From Tetramitus jugosus (Eukaryota > Heterolobosea > Eutetramitea > Acrasida > Vahlkampfiidae), in contig OW569352.1 in assembly GCA_937625935.1 (NCBI GenBank), positions 434,001 to 498,000 of the forward strand: a stretch of DNA of 64,000 nucleotides. The letters run 5' to 3'. Positions 1 through 9,119 of the stretch are shown in pieces; the stretch's first letter is position 1, and every line of letters begins with the position of its first letter. A program made the position numbers and the translations under genes. The notes below the pieces were generated by a model. It was not told the DNA's origin and made no database searches. It worked only from the letters and a program-made list of their open reading frames with translations.

Positions 1-269
1 AAAACTTGGTTAATATCTTTAAGAATTACTCTGAATCATTCATTCCGGATAAGTTTAGGGCAATGATCATAGCTCACTGCGTTTATGTTTTGGAAACTGA
101 GAACCGAAATTTGAGTGCAGATGATCTGACACTGCTGATGAGCGAACTTCAAGACGTGTGCATGCATCCTGTTTTGAACCAGAAGGAAGGCAAAACTCGC
201 GATTGCATAACAATGATGAGGCTCATTTTGAATGAAAAACTGGCGGAGGCTTTTCTGAGTAAAGTATAA
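1..269 (+). CDS. 3' end of an unidentified protein gene
   Basis: The reading frame is open from the window edge to the TAA at 267-269 and gives about 88 C-terminal residues. The visible part is predicted to be mostly alpha-helical, with acidic and hydrophobic alternation and no recognisable motif. It is a real gene end by composition and by its position: it converges on the telomere-binding gene with only 10 nt between the stops. The family cannot be named from this fragment. Confidence 0.55.
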   Translation, partial: NLVNIFKNYSESFIPDKFRAMIIAHCVYVLETENRNLSADDLTLLMSELQDVCMHPVLNQKEGKTRDCITMMRLILNEKLAEAFLSKV

Positions 270-279
270 ATCGTATTTA

Positions 280-2946
280 TCAATTAGCGAAATTCTGGAG
301 TTTGGTTCCATAAACGTGATACCTCTTTGCATTTTCTTGTGTTCCTGCACAGGTAAACGACACTAAACAAATATCTAACTGAGCTTTTGCTTCCTTTGCA
401 CGTTTTAGTCGTTGCTTGATCACTTCGATGTACTTTGTCAGGGTTGCATCTTGCTCAATGCCCAGAAAATATCTCGCTTCTCTACCTTGCACATAGGCCA
501 CTAGGCGATTTTCGTCTTCCTGAATACACACTTGGAACAACAGATCAGAGTATTCAGATTGATCCGGGAAATAATAGTCACAGAAAGTAGCATGGCACCT
601 AAACTTGTGAGGAGTGGTGCTCTGACTTAACACTTGCTTGATTGGAGTGACAGGTGCATCACTGTAGCGCACAACTGACCAAGGTGATGGCTTTGATCTC
701 TTGGTGGCATTCTCAATCGCTTGCTCTGCCTGTTCTCTCTTTCGTTTCCTCTTCTTTTGCTTCTTATCGAATACTTGTTGCAGGTGCAATACATGGTAAT
801 AATCATCAGGTAACGCTACAATACTTGATTTGTCTCCTGATTTGATTTCATACACGAGCTCGTTATCATCAGTAGGTAATGTAGAGGTAAATGTGGTAAT
901 GTTACGCAGTTTGCACCATTTACCTGCTGTCAAGCGAGTTGGATTGTTCTTAATATAGGTCACCATCGATGTATTAGATACGATAACTGTGACTTCGGAA
1001 CCAAAGTAGGTGGGGTCTAAGCACTTCACTCGATCCTTCTTAAATTTTGTGCCATCACTGACAACCATTTCGATGCACCTATCATTCTGCAATCTCTTTA
1101 TGCGCACAATCTTTCCAACGACATCATACCATCCATGATGTTTAGGATCCTTCACGAGAGCGTCATTTACCTCCTTGAGAGACAATTGATACTGCAGTTT
1201 AGTACTGTAGATGGCTTCCATCTTCAACTTATCTGACAACAGAGCATTTCTGAAACGTCTGATCTCAGATATATGATTATTGTCAGAAGGTTCAAATGTG
1301 TTCTTGTTGGCACTTGTGCTCTCAACCGTGAGCGACTCTAAATCGCCCTCCGTTTCCTTGAACAGAACAAAGCTCGAAGTGTATTCAAATTTTCCTTCTT
1401 TCTCGTTCCTCCATGTTGACATTCTCAATCGATGGATACGTATCACCTGTCCCAGACACATTACCTCTGGAATCTTGTTTCTTCCTAGGATTCGAATGGT
1501 TAGAGGCATAGCATCCGCAGTGGTATCAACAGACTCATCTGTGAGCGTAAGACTAACTTGAAATTGATTATTCAGAGGCCGAATGTTCGTGTAATCGATC
1601 ACGACGCCATAAATGTTCGCAATGCCCGATGTAGGCAGGTGAGCAATCGGAGTATAAGTATACTTGGGTGGAGCGCTAATAGATCCACCAACAGTTGTTG
1701 TGCTTGCTCTGTTTGGAGGTGCCTGATCGCTACCACTTGCAACAGCGGTTGGGACAACAGTACTGGTTGCATTGGTAATAGTAGTGGTAGTAGTAGCAAC
1801 ACTTTCATTCGAGAGTGCTTGTAATGTCTTGGCATACTCTGTTGCAGTCATCAAATCACTTCCCACTGCATTTACTGCATCACTTGTTGTTTCACTTGTC
1901 GCTGACATCGATTCTGTTGTGTGTTTGTCGACATGAAGTACGGACGCTGCTCCGTTGGAAGAGCCATTCACTTCACTCACATTGTTCTCTTCACTCGTAT
2001 TGTCTTCACCGGTGGTATTCTTCTTCTGCCTAGTATGATGATCATTTTCAACAACTGAAGAAACATGATTGAATCGAACAAAAAACCGTCTTCCTCTGCG
2101 ATGACCATCCATATCATCATCGTCATCGTCATCATCATCATCATCATCATAGTACTCTTCCTTGACCGAAATTTCATTCTCTGGTAATTTTCGCTTCTTT
2201 TTGCTCACGTGCAACTGAATCACAGTATCTGACACTGCAACTAGTGAATAAGGATGATCACACTGCACTTTTTCATCCAATTCTTGCGATTCCATCAATT
2301 CCCCTTCATCATCATCATCATCAATATCACCATTATTATGATGATGACGATAAGGCACTGAAGCATGATCACTACTAGTATGATCATTTCTCATATCAAT
2401 CGTATTGCTCTGAACCACTTTGATATTTTCCAATGATTCCATCACGAGTTCACTAATCATATGATTGGATGATGATGATTTTGTTGTTTTCTCATCATTC
2501 GTACGAGTTGCAATGGTCTTCATTTGACTGGTCATATCCAAAGCAAACTCATCAAAAAAGTGAAGGAGAATGTCATTGGGACGAACAGATCGATTGTTAG
2601 CTATAGTAGCTGTGGTAGTAGCTGTTGATAAAGTCGTTAGTAGTGCTGATGATGATGATGATGATTGAGAGAGCTTGAGAACTAAATGATTGGATTTTAG
2701 GAGTAAGATGCCATCAATGGTGGCGTTTTGAATGGAACCGTGATTTTTACTTGTGAGAAGTGATTGAGCTCCTGTAATGTTTTGAATGAAAATGTTGTTG
2801 TTGTTGCTATGGGTGGTGCTAGTGGTGGATTGTTGATGTGGGATAGTAGTGTTGTTGTTGTTGTTATTTACATTTGATATTTCAGGAGATGAAGGAGGTG
2901 AGGGTGGTGGTTGATCTGGCTCTTGCTGTCGCTGATGATACACCAT
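280..2946 (-). CDS. POT1: POT1-like telomere single-strand binding protein
   Basis: Predicted 888-residue protein. POT1 binds the G-rich 3' overhang of telomeres in the nucleus, caps the end and controls telomerase access. The first 425 residues are low complexity (poly-Asn, poly-Ser, an Asp run near residue 277, and a basic KKKRK patch). An OB fold of the Telo_bind/POT1 type follows at about 428-545. It begins YTYTPIAHLPTSGIANIYGV, continues with a SLTLTDES segment and a VIRIHRLRM strand, and is the most diagnostic part. A second OB-like region lies at about 604-707. A basic linker (KKQKKRKRKR) precedes a possible third OB fold at about 780-880. The first in-frame ATG is at 2946; 23 further codons upstream have no ATG before an in-frame stop. 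The gene is longer than typical POT1 (about 550-650 aa) because of the disordered N-terminus. Family call is firm; exact orthology is inferred. Confidence 0.82.
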   Translation of the reverse strand: MVYHQRQQEPDQPPPSPPSSPEISNVNNNNNNTTIPHQQSTTSTTHSNNNNIFIQNITGAQSLLTSKNHGSIQNATIDGILLLKSNHLVLKLSQSSSSSSALLTTLSTATTTATIANNRSVRPNDILLHFFDEFALDMTSQMKTIATRTNDEKTTKSSSSNHMISELVMESLENIKVVQSNTIDMRNDHTSSDHASVPYRHHHNNGDIDDDDDEGELMESQELDEKVQCDHPYSLVAVSDTVIQLHVSKKKRKLPENEISVKEEYYDDDDDDDDDDDDMDGHRRGRRFFVRFNHVSSVVENDHHTRQKKNTTGEDNTSEENNVSEVNGSSNGAASVLHVDKHTTESMSATSETTSDAVNAVGSDLMTATEYAKTLQALSNESVATTTTTITNATSTVVPTAVASGSDQAPPNRASTTTVGGSISAPPKYTYTPIAHLPTSGIANIYGVVIDYTNIRPLNNQFQVSLTLTDESVDTTADAMPLTIRILGRNKIPEVMCLGQVIRIHRLRMSTWRNEKEGKFEYTSSFVLFKETEGDLESLTVESTSANKNTFEPSDNNHISEIRRFRNALLSDKLKMEAIYSTKLQYQLSLKEVNDALVKDPKHHGWYDVVGKIVRIKRLQNDRCIEMVVSDGTKFKKDRVKCLDPTYFGSEVTVIVSNTSMVTYIKNNPTRLTAGKWCKLRNITTFTSTLPTDDNELVYEIKSGDKSSIVALPDDYYHVLHLQQVFDKKQKKRKRKREQAEQAIENATKRSKPSPWSVVRYSDAPVTPIKQVLSQSTTPHKFRCHATFCDYYFPDQSEYSDLLFQVCIQEDENRLVAYVQGREARYFLGIEQDATLTKYIEVIKQRLKRAKEAKAQLDICLVSFTCAGTQENAKRYHVYGTKLQNFAN

Positions 2947-3090
2947 GGTGTTTTGTATTGTTGGTGGTTTCGTTTGGCCGTTGTGAAAATTGCTTCCAGA
3001 ATTTGATGGAAGCAACTGACTCCGTCACTGTTTGCCCGACATTATTAAGGGATCAGCCATTCCTCAATCAAAAGTAATTTACTGGTTCAT

Positions 3091-4131
3091 CTAAGATTCA
3101 AAGAGCTTATCTGACGATTGTTGGTGCAGAAAGGTTCTAAGTTCGGCGATTCCCATGTCCCTAGTTTTAAATATTTGTGAGAGGTAGGTCATGTCAACCA
3201 TTGCATGCACAAAAGCACCAACAGATTCTCTTGCTCTGGACCGATTGAATAGTACGTTGGCATTGTTTGGATCACAACGTACAGCTTCATCATAGCACTC
3301 AAATGTCTTTGCCATGTTATCCGTCGTATAATAAACAATTCCCAGGTTGCTCCAAGCAACAGAATAGTTGGGGAGAAGCGAAAGACATGCTTCCAGGTCC
3401 GCACGAGCCCACTCGAGATGATTCATCTCGATGTAGACACTAGCGCGATTATTGAGAGCTGTAGCATACTTTTCCTTTAGCTCAATTGCTTGTGAAAAAT
3501 CACTGAGAGCTTCCTTGTTGAAACGCAGACACTTGTGAAAGTGACCCCTCAAGTTAAAGTACAGTGGATACAAATGAGCATACAACAGAGAAATTCTTCG
3601 ATTGTAATACAAGTCTTGAATCCGCTCTAGTGAACTCGTCACTTTTTGAACCAGCTGCATCGAGGGTGCCATGGTTCGCAAAATGGCAAACTCCAACACA
3701 AATCGAATGCACTGTCGTTCTATATCGTCTTCAAAATAGACTGTTTGACTCTTTTCTCCTGGAACATCTATTGACTTTAATTGAAGTTTTCTCTTATCTT
3801 CACCATCATCATCGTCATCATCACTCAAGTCTGTTGACTCTTGCCGATCGTCACTGCTATTCGTAGTGCTGCTTTTCTCATTCACAAAAAACTCCAATGA
3901 TTTTTCCAATTGTGCGACCACTTGTGCGCCTGTTGTCTCATCGTACGAGGCCCAAATATCCAGTGACCTCAGTTGCAGTATGTTAATGTCTGCTGTGCCA
4001 TCCATCATACCTGAGACTGCTTCCCAATAGACTCGCGTTTGCTTTGAGAATTGTTCCGAGTGAGGCAATCGTTTCGGCCTTGTTCTTGGCAAAAAATTGT
4101 GGTAATAGTTGGTGGTTGTTTGTTGCCTCAT
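3091..4131 (-). CDS. TPR repeat protein
   Basis: 346 residues. The C-terminal half holds at least three tetratricopeptide repeats. They run from about residue 180 (YNRRISLLYAHLYPLYFNLR) through KEALSDFSQAIELKEKYATA, WARADLEACLSLLPNYSVAW and FECYDEAVRCDPNNANVLFN. The first 150 residues are poorly conserved and include an acidic run (DDDDDDGED). TPRs form helical scaffolds for protein partners; no enzyme domain is present and the partner is unknown. The stop lies about 140 nt upstream of the POT1-like start on the same strand. Function is not assignable from sequence. Confidence 0.75.
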   Translation of the reverse strand: MRQQTTTNYYHNFLPRTRPKRLPHSEQFSKQTRVYWEAVSGMMDGTADINILQLRSLDIWASYDETTGAQVVAQLEKSLEFFVNEKSSTTNSSDDRQESTDLSDDDDDDGEDKRKLQLKSIDVPGEKSQTVYFEDDIERQCIRFVLEFAILRTMAPSMQLVQKVTSSLERIQDLYYNRRISLLYAHLYPLYFNLRGHFHKCLRFNKEALSDFSQAIELKEKYATALNNRASVYIEMNHLEWARADLEACLSLLPNYSVAWSNLGIVYYTTDNMAKTFECYDEAVRCDPNNANVLFNRSRARESVGAFVHAMVDMTYLSQIFKTRDMGIAELRTFLHQQSSDKLFES

Positions 4132-4292
4132 GTTCTCTCTCTGTCCAGTATGGATGGTGTTGTTGTTTGTTGTGTTTTGTTGCTGTTGCTGTTGTTGCTA
4201 TTGTGTTTTTGCAGCTGATGAATGGTCTGACAGCGGGATAATAAGCAGCAGAAGGAATTACAGATTCTGGAGATGTCAAATGTTCAGTTTAT

Positions 4293-4964
4293 TTAGAAGT
4301 CTTCGTCTTCATCTGGTGGAAGAGGAAGTGCAGCAGCGTCTGCCAAATCCTGTTCGTACATTCTCATCATCTCCTCAGAGATGATAATGTCCGAGATGCC
4401 GATTGCTGGTTGACAAACGAGAACCAAGTCACTCTTACCGAGTAACTTTCTGCAAATGTACAACCAAGGCTTCTCGTAATTATAGTTGGACTTTGCGCTG
4501 ATATCATAGTATTGAATGTTCTTCTTTCTGTGGAAAGTAATCTGTTTGGGCTTCACCTTTCTGTCCTTGACATCGACCTTGTTTCCAGCAATAACAACCA
4601 CACTGTTCTCAGAGACTCTTGTAAAGTCAGAGTACCACTTTGGAACATGTTGGTAGGATGTTCTTGCAGTTACATCAAACATGACAATAGCTGCGTGAGC
4701 TCCAATGTAATAACCATCTCTCAAACCTCCAAATTTTTCTTGGCCGGCAGTATCCCAGACTTCGAAGTTAAATTTTCCATAATTTGTCCAGAATGGGATT
4801 CTATGCACTTGTGCACCGACAGTAGCTGTGTAATCTCTGATAAACTCACCTGACAAGTGGCGCTTGACGAACGTAGTCTTGCCTACACCTCCATCACCAA
4901 TTAGGACGACTTTGAAGGTGAATTCAGTAGTTGGGTGAGGATGTTCAATAGGTCTAACAATCAT
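4293..4964 (-). CDS. RAN: Ran GTPase
   Basis: 223 residues, the normal Ran length. Ran is the nuclear GTPase that sets the direction of importin and exportin transport and supports spindle and nuclear envelope assembly. Visible hallmarks are the P-loop GDGGVGKTT near residue 22, the Ran switch [27 protein letters not shown] in switch II, the NKVD base-recognition motif, and the effector region [20 protein letters not shown]. The acidic C-terminus ends PPDEDEDF and corresponds to the DEDDDL tail of animal Ran. There is no C-terminal cysteine, as expected for an unprenylated GTPase. The ATG at 4964 places the P-loop at the usual distance. No intron is seen. Identification is essentially certain. 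Confidence 0.97.
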   Translation of the reverse strand: MIVRPIEHPHPTTEFTFKVVLIGDGGVGKTTFVKRHLSGEFIRDYTATVGAQVHRIPFWTNYGKFNFEVWDTAGQEKFGGLRDGYYIGAHAAIVMFDVTARTSYQHVPKWYSDFTRVSENSVVVIAGNKVDVKDRKVKPKQITFHRKKNIQYYDISAKSNYNYEKPWLYICRKLLGKSDLVLVCQPAIGISDIIISEEMMRMYEQDLADAAALPLPPDEDEDF

Positions 4965-5117
4965 GTCTATGTTGTTCTGAGTCTTTTCTTGTTTTAATTG
5001 TTCTTGTTTACTTCATCGCTCAATGGAAACGAGTTCTTAAAGGGTTGGACTTTCAAAAATGTTATTGAAAAGTGTTTATTCCGATCTTTCAAGACAATTT
5101 TATATCCAAATTCTTGA

Positions 5118-5285
5118 ATGGATCCCACAAATGATTTGGAGTCAATTACCCACTTGAACCAATCTTTACTCCTTCCAAGGTTACTCCATGCTCCTCAACC
5201 ATCTGAAGCTCAGGTAACCACACAAGAAGGAAGTTCAAGCTTTTCCATGAACCTACCAATCTCCGACATTACCAAAGAAAACTAA
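5118..5285 (+). CDS. Possible 55-codon small ORF or uORF
   Basis: An ATG at 5118 opens 55 codons ending at the TAA at 5283-5285, 22 nt before the ATG of the next gene and in a different frame. The predicted peptide begins MDPTNDLESITHLNQSLLLP and has balanced composition rather than the A/T-rich noise of most spacers here. I tested whether it could be a first exon: the CAG/GTAACC at 5213 is a possible donor, but none of the AG acceptors I tried before 5308 puts it in frame. It could be a small gene, an upstream ORF in the leader of the downstream gene, or chance. Confidence 0.3.
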   Translation: MDPTNDLESITHLNQSLLLPRLLHAPQPSEAQVTTQEGSSSFSMNLPISDITKEN

Positions 5286-5307
5286 AGGAGAAAACACAAA
5301 AGAACGA

Positions 5308-6147
5308 ATGAAGAGACAACGATGCAACGACCTCTTGTCCATGGAAGAAAAGAGAAGAAAGACATCGAATGAGGACAACACTGAATCCTCGTCTTCATCA
5401 CAGACAACAACCAAGGACAACACTCCAATAATGCTACTGCGGCAACTCAACAAGCCCAAAATTGGCTCCTTTTCCGTCAATTCCTCACTGAAAGACATGG
5501 TGAAAAATTTTTTGCCTCAGATTGCATCTGCCAATGAAGAATTGGCATCATTACCTTCTGATGCCATTCACAGTATCGTCGAAGTAGTGGACCAAGAAGA
5601 AGAAGATGCAAAAAATCAACCAACAGAACAGCAGAGCAAGGAAAATGATGATTGTGTGACAAGGACCGAGAATGATTCTGATAATAATGATGATGATGCA
5701 GATGAAGATGAGGAAGAAGAAGAAGAAGCTTTTGCGCCTTATATTCAAATGAATTTGGCACTGGGTGTTTTTGAAGAACGAAAGAAGCAGAGATCATTGA
5801 TCATGGCATCAGATAATGATGATATCAATGAGAAGGAAAATGTAGATGATGATCATAGTGAGAATGAATCGGATGATGAACAACATGAGCTCATTCTTCC
5901 TGGATCACTATCGAGCAATAGTGTCATGGCACTGCGACAGAAGCGGAACGACGCAGAGAAGGAGAAGGCTGTAGATAACATCATGGACGCGCTATTATCG
6001 GGTACAAGTCTCATGCAAAAGCACAAGATTGGATCAGACGACAATAATAATGATGACGATGAGGAACAACAAGCAGAACTGAATCGACGGAGGAGAATGA
6101 TTGAACAATTGTTGTCATCGACGACATCTAGCGACTCGGAAGAATAA
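5308..6147 (+). CDS. NOPCHAP1-like protein (DUF4598 family)
   Basis: 279 residues, acidic and largely disordered. Two short conserved blocks point to the DUF4598 family (human NOPCHAP1/C12orf45): VKNFLPQIASANEELASLP at about residues 67-86, and PYIQMNLALGVFEE near 145-158. The human protein is a nucleolar adaptor that brings NOP58 to the R2TP/RUVBL chaperone during box C/D snoRNP assembly; the same role here is inferred. The rest is poly-Glu/Asp, Asn and Ser tracts. The N-terminus is basic (MKRQRC, EEKRRK), consistent with nuclear import. It converges on MPP10, another snoRNP-related gene, with 46 nt between stops. Confidence 0.6.
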   Translation: MKRQRCNDLLSMEEKRRKTSNEDNTESSSSSQTTTKDNTPIMLLRQLNKPKIGSFSVNSSLKDMVKNFLPQIASANEELASLPSDAIHSIVEVVDQEEEDAKNQPTEQQSKENDDCVTRTENDSDNNDDDADEDEEEEEEAFAPYIQMNLALGVFEERKKQRSLIMASDNDDINEKENVDDDHSENESDDEQHELILPGSLSSNSVMALRQKRNDAEKEKAVDNIMDALLSGTSLMQKHKIGSDDNNNDDDEEQQAELNRRRRMIEQLLSSTTSSDSEE

Positions 6148-6193
6148 AACAAATATGGAACAATTAATTGATGGTGGTGATATGTACTCAACT

Positions 6194-7960
6194 TTAGAGT
6201 CTCATTTTTATTGCATCGTTTCCACTGACTTTGTCTCCTTCCTTCTTCTTCTTCTTGTCTTTGCCTTCTGAGAACTGTCCGGATTTTTCTTGCATCAATT
6301 CGAAGAATCTCTTCGAGCTTGAGTAGTTTGTAGCATTTGGATCCACTTCCTTCGACTTCTTTACATTCTTTTCCTTGATTTGTTTCATGAGTTGGTCGTT
6401 CTTCTTCTTGTCACCGGCTGCAGATGGATTGATCATGTCAACTAGCTCCTTGGCCTTCTTTGCCTTCTTGGCCTGGTGATCCTTCACCTCTCTACGCTTT
6501 CTCTTCTTCTCTTGCTCTGTCCGTTCAACATTAGCCGTTGGCAGCTCTCTGACTGGTTTGATAATTTCTTGTGGAGCAACCTTTTCTTGAGCTTGAGATT
6601 TGGTAGTCTTGACATCGATTGGTTTGACCTTTGATCCATCTTCAATAGTTTCAAACTCTGCGATAGGTGGTGCCACATAGTTGAAGCTCGACAGTTTGTT
6701 CAGAGAGTACAGTGTGTTGGCCATCATACGTCTAATGTTGTTTCTCTCTTGGGCAATCTTAGGATCAGATTGACTCATATCGACATCAATGTCCTTACCT
6801 TCAACCTTCTTCAGATACATGTCTTCATAAATCTCAGCAAGCGACTTTTTGGATTTCTCGGCTTGCAAGTTGACTGCATTTCTTGCATTCTCTCTCTTGT
6901 CTTCCATGTCAGGCTTCTCTGGATCATCATAGATGCCAGAGACAATACGACTGATAATAATCGATTCCAAATCACGCGTAACTTCCTCAGTTATAATTGG
7001 TTTAATCTTTGCTTGATGATCAAACACCAAATCCTCTTCCAACAAGCTGTTGACTGGTCTGTCCTTTGCTGTTGACTCTCCCTTCTTTTGCCAATCTTTT
7101 TCCTTAACGTTCTCATGTTCCATTTTTTCAATCGTTTCCAACAATTGTTCTTGATGTCTCTGGAACATGGTCTTTGGCTTGCCATCATCCTCTTCTTCAT
7201 CATCGTCTTCATCATCATCAGACATGGAATCACCATACAACTCCTTTAGTGCTCTTCTAGAGTCCTCTGTCTCATTTTCATCAAATTCCTGATCGTCCAA
7301 CACATCCAAATCACCCTCCATTTGACTAATAAATTTGTTAATGTCCACTTCAGGCTTATAATCATTTTCAATGAGTTCATCATCATCATCCTTTTCTCTT
7401 GCTTCTTCTTCTTCATCGTCTTCTTCATCATCGTCTATTTCATTGGACATCATTCTCTTGAGGGCTCTCTCATCGACATTTTCTTCATCCTCTTCTTCAT
7501 CATATTCATTTGACAGTTCGTCATCTTCTTCATCAATATTGGATTGCAATAATTGAATTTGTTCCGATTCTTCACAAATTTCGTCCAATTTGTGACTCAA
7601 ATCACTCATTAATGGTTCGTGATAGGTCTGCAATTGTTGCCAAATTTGTTCTTCATCAAATCCCGATGTCAATAGCTTTGATATGCCATTCTTTGTTGGT
7701 TTTATTGATTTTTCTATTGATTGATGAACAGAAAAAAAATCAGTGTGAATAAAAAAAAGTTTCACATCCAATAAAAATCAAGATAATAAGGCATAGTACG
7801 TACGCAAAGAGTACAACTGAGATGTCAAGCTAAGAATCTCGTGGTGTAGTTCAGCATTTGGTTGATAAAACTCTTGAAGTGATTCATTATAGATGGAGTC
7901 AACAGCGTTGTGCACTGCATGCAATGTTTGCGTATTCTTCTTATTGGATAGGGTAGACAT
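6194..7960 (-). CDS. MPP10: U3 snoRNP protein MPP10
   Basis: Spliced from two exons (7804-7960 and 6194-7713) with a 90-nt intron, donor GTACGT and acceptor ATAG. The join is phase 1 and gives SLQKSIKPT at the junction, for 558 residues. MPP10 is a component of the U3 small-subunit processome needed for early 18S rRNA cleavage in the nucleolus. Diagnostic parts are the GFDEEQIWQQLQTYHEP block near residue 70, the long acidic middle, and the C-terminal region EEDLVFDHQAKIKPII ... KSLAEIYEDMYLKK. The end is Lys-rich (KDKKKKKEGDK). The intron removes a stretch that reads open but is out of character. An upstream in-frame ATG at 8062 would add 34 residues; 7960 is preferred because it begins just before the conserved helix. 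Confidence 0.9.
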
Positions 7961-8257
7961 TTGTGTTTCTCTCCTCTCTCTAGTTGTTTTTGTGTTGTCA
8001 GTGTTTCTTTGACGCTTTTTTGTTGGTGTGAAATTTTGTCGGCGCAATTCGTTTTTGTTCACGTTTTTTATTGAACGTCTTGAGACAAGTTTGACAAATC
8101 GTGATTGTTCACTGAGATCTTATTTCATTGACTATCATTCTCAGTGCCAAATCATATGGGAGACAACTTGTTTTGACCACAACAAGATACTCGTTTGTCA
8201 CATTTGGATTGAATTTTATTTCTCCGCATCTTGGCTGAAAAACAAGCTCAAAAAAAC

Positions 8258-8896
8258 ATGGATGAAAACAATAATGTTGCCTTGGAGCACAGCTACGCCA
8301 ATCTTTCAGGAGAAGATGAACTAAAATTCTTGGATCAAGATGTTTGGGTGTTCGGTTATGGATCTCTGATTTGGAAAGTCGATTTCGATTCTGTTGCCAA
8401 GTTCCCTGCGTACATCAGAGGATTCGAAAGAAGATTTGCTCAAAAGTCAGAGGACCATCGAGGAACTGTTGAATATCCAGGAAGAGTCGTTACACTGTTG
8501 GAAACTGGACTGAAGACGGATATTGTGTATGGAATGTGCTATTGCATTGAGGCAAGCAAAGTTAAATCGATTTTGGCACATTTGGACTTTCGGGAGAAGA
8601 ATGGATATGCGCGACACTATGTGCACGTGTATCATAGCCATACTCACGAAAAGTTCAAGTCACCCGTGTTGATCTATGTAGGTACGATGCAGAATCCACA
8701 ATTTGTAGACCCTAACTCAGAAACACTTGATGATGTCGCTCATGTAATTGCCACAGCTCATGGACCATCTGGCAAGAATAGTGAATATCTTTTCAATCTA
8801 GCTCATGCACTGGCAGAAATGAACGTCGTGGATGAGCACGTAGAGAAGCTTACACTCATGGTGAAACATAAAATGAGCAACAAGGCTCACCAGTAA
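8258..8896 (+). CDS. CHAC: ChaC-type glutathione gamma-glutamylcyclotransferase
   Basis: 212 residues, close to the usual ChaC length. The enzyme cleaves glutathione in the cytosol to 5-oxoproline and Cys-Gly. The substrate-binding loop FGYGSLIWK lies at residues 32-40 and the predicted catalytic glutamate is Glu113 in LDFREKNGYAR. Other conserved pieces are IRGFERRF, the V/TLLE segment, VYGMCYCI and ATAHGPSGKNSEYLFNLAHAL near the C-terminus. The ATG at 8258 is the first in frame. The gene is divergent from MPP10, about 300 nt away. The call is firm; whether it behaves like the constitutive CHAC2 or stress-induced CHAC1 type cannot be read from sequence. Confidence 0.93.
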   Translation: MDENNNVALEHSYANLSGEDELKFLDQDVWVFGYGSLIWKVDFDSVAKFPAYIRGFERRFAQKSEDHRGTVEYPGRVVTLLETGLKTDIVYGMCYCIEASKVKSILAHLDFREKNGYARHYVHVYHSHTHEKFKSPVLIYVGTMQNPQFVDPNSETLDDVAHVIATAHGPSGKNSEYLFNLAHALAEMNVVDEHVEKLTLMVKHKMSNKAHQ

Positions 8897-9119
8897 ACCT
8901 GAACTGAATTCTTCATACATCTCCAAAGCTTTTATTTACAGACTTATAATCCAACAAGCAAGTTGATACCAACCTCGGTAATTGCTAAGGCTTTCGGTTG
9001 GCAAGAAATTGGACCCAAGACCTTTTCAGGAACCGGAGAACTGCTCCCGAACTTGTGACATCCGACTTCTGTCGCGCAGAAGAAAAAAACACAACAATTG
9101 GAACACAGCAAACAAGACA

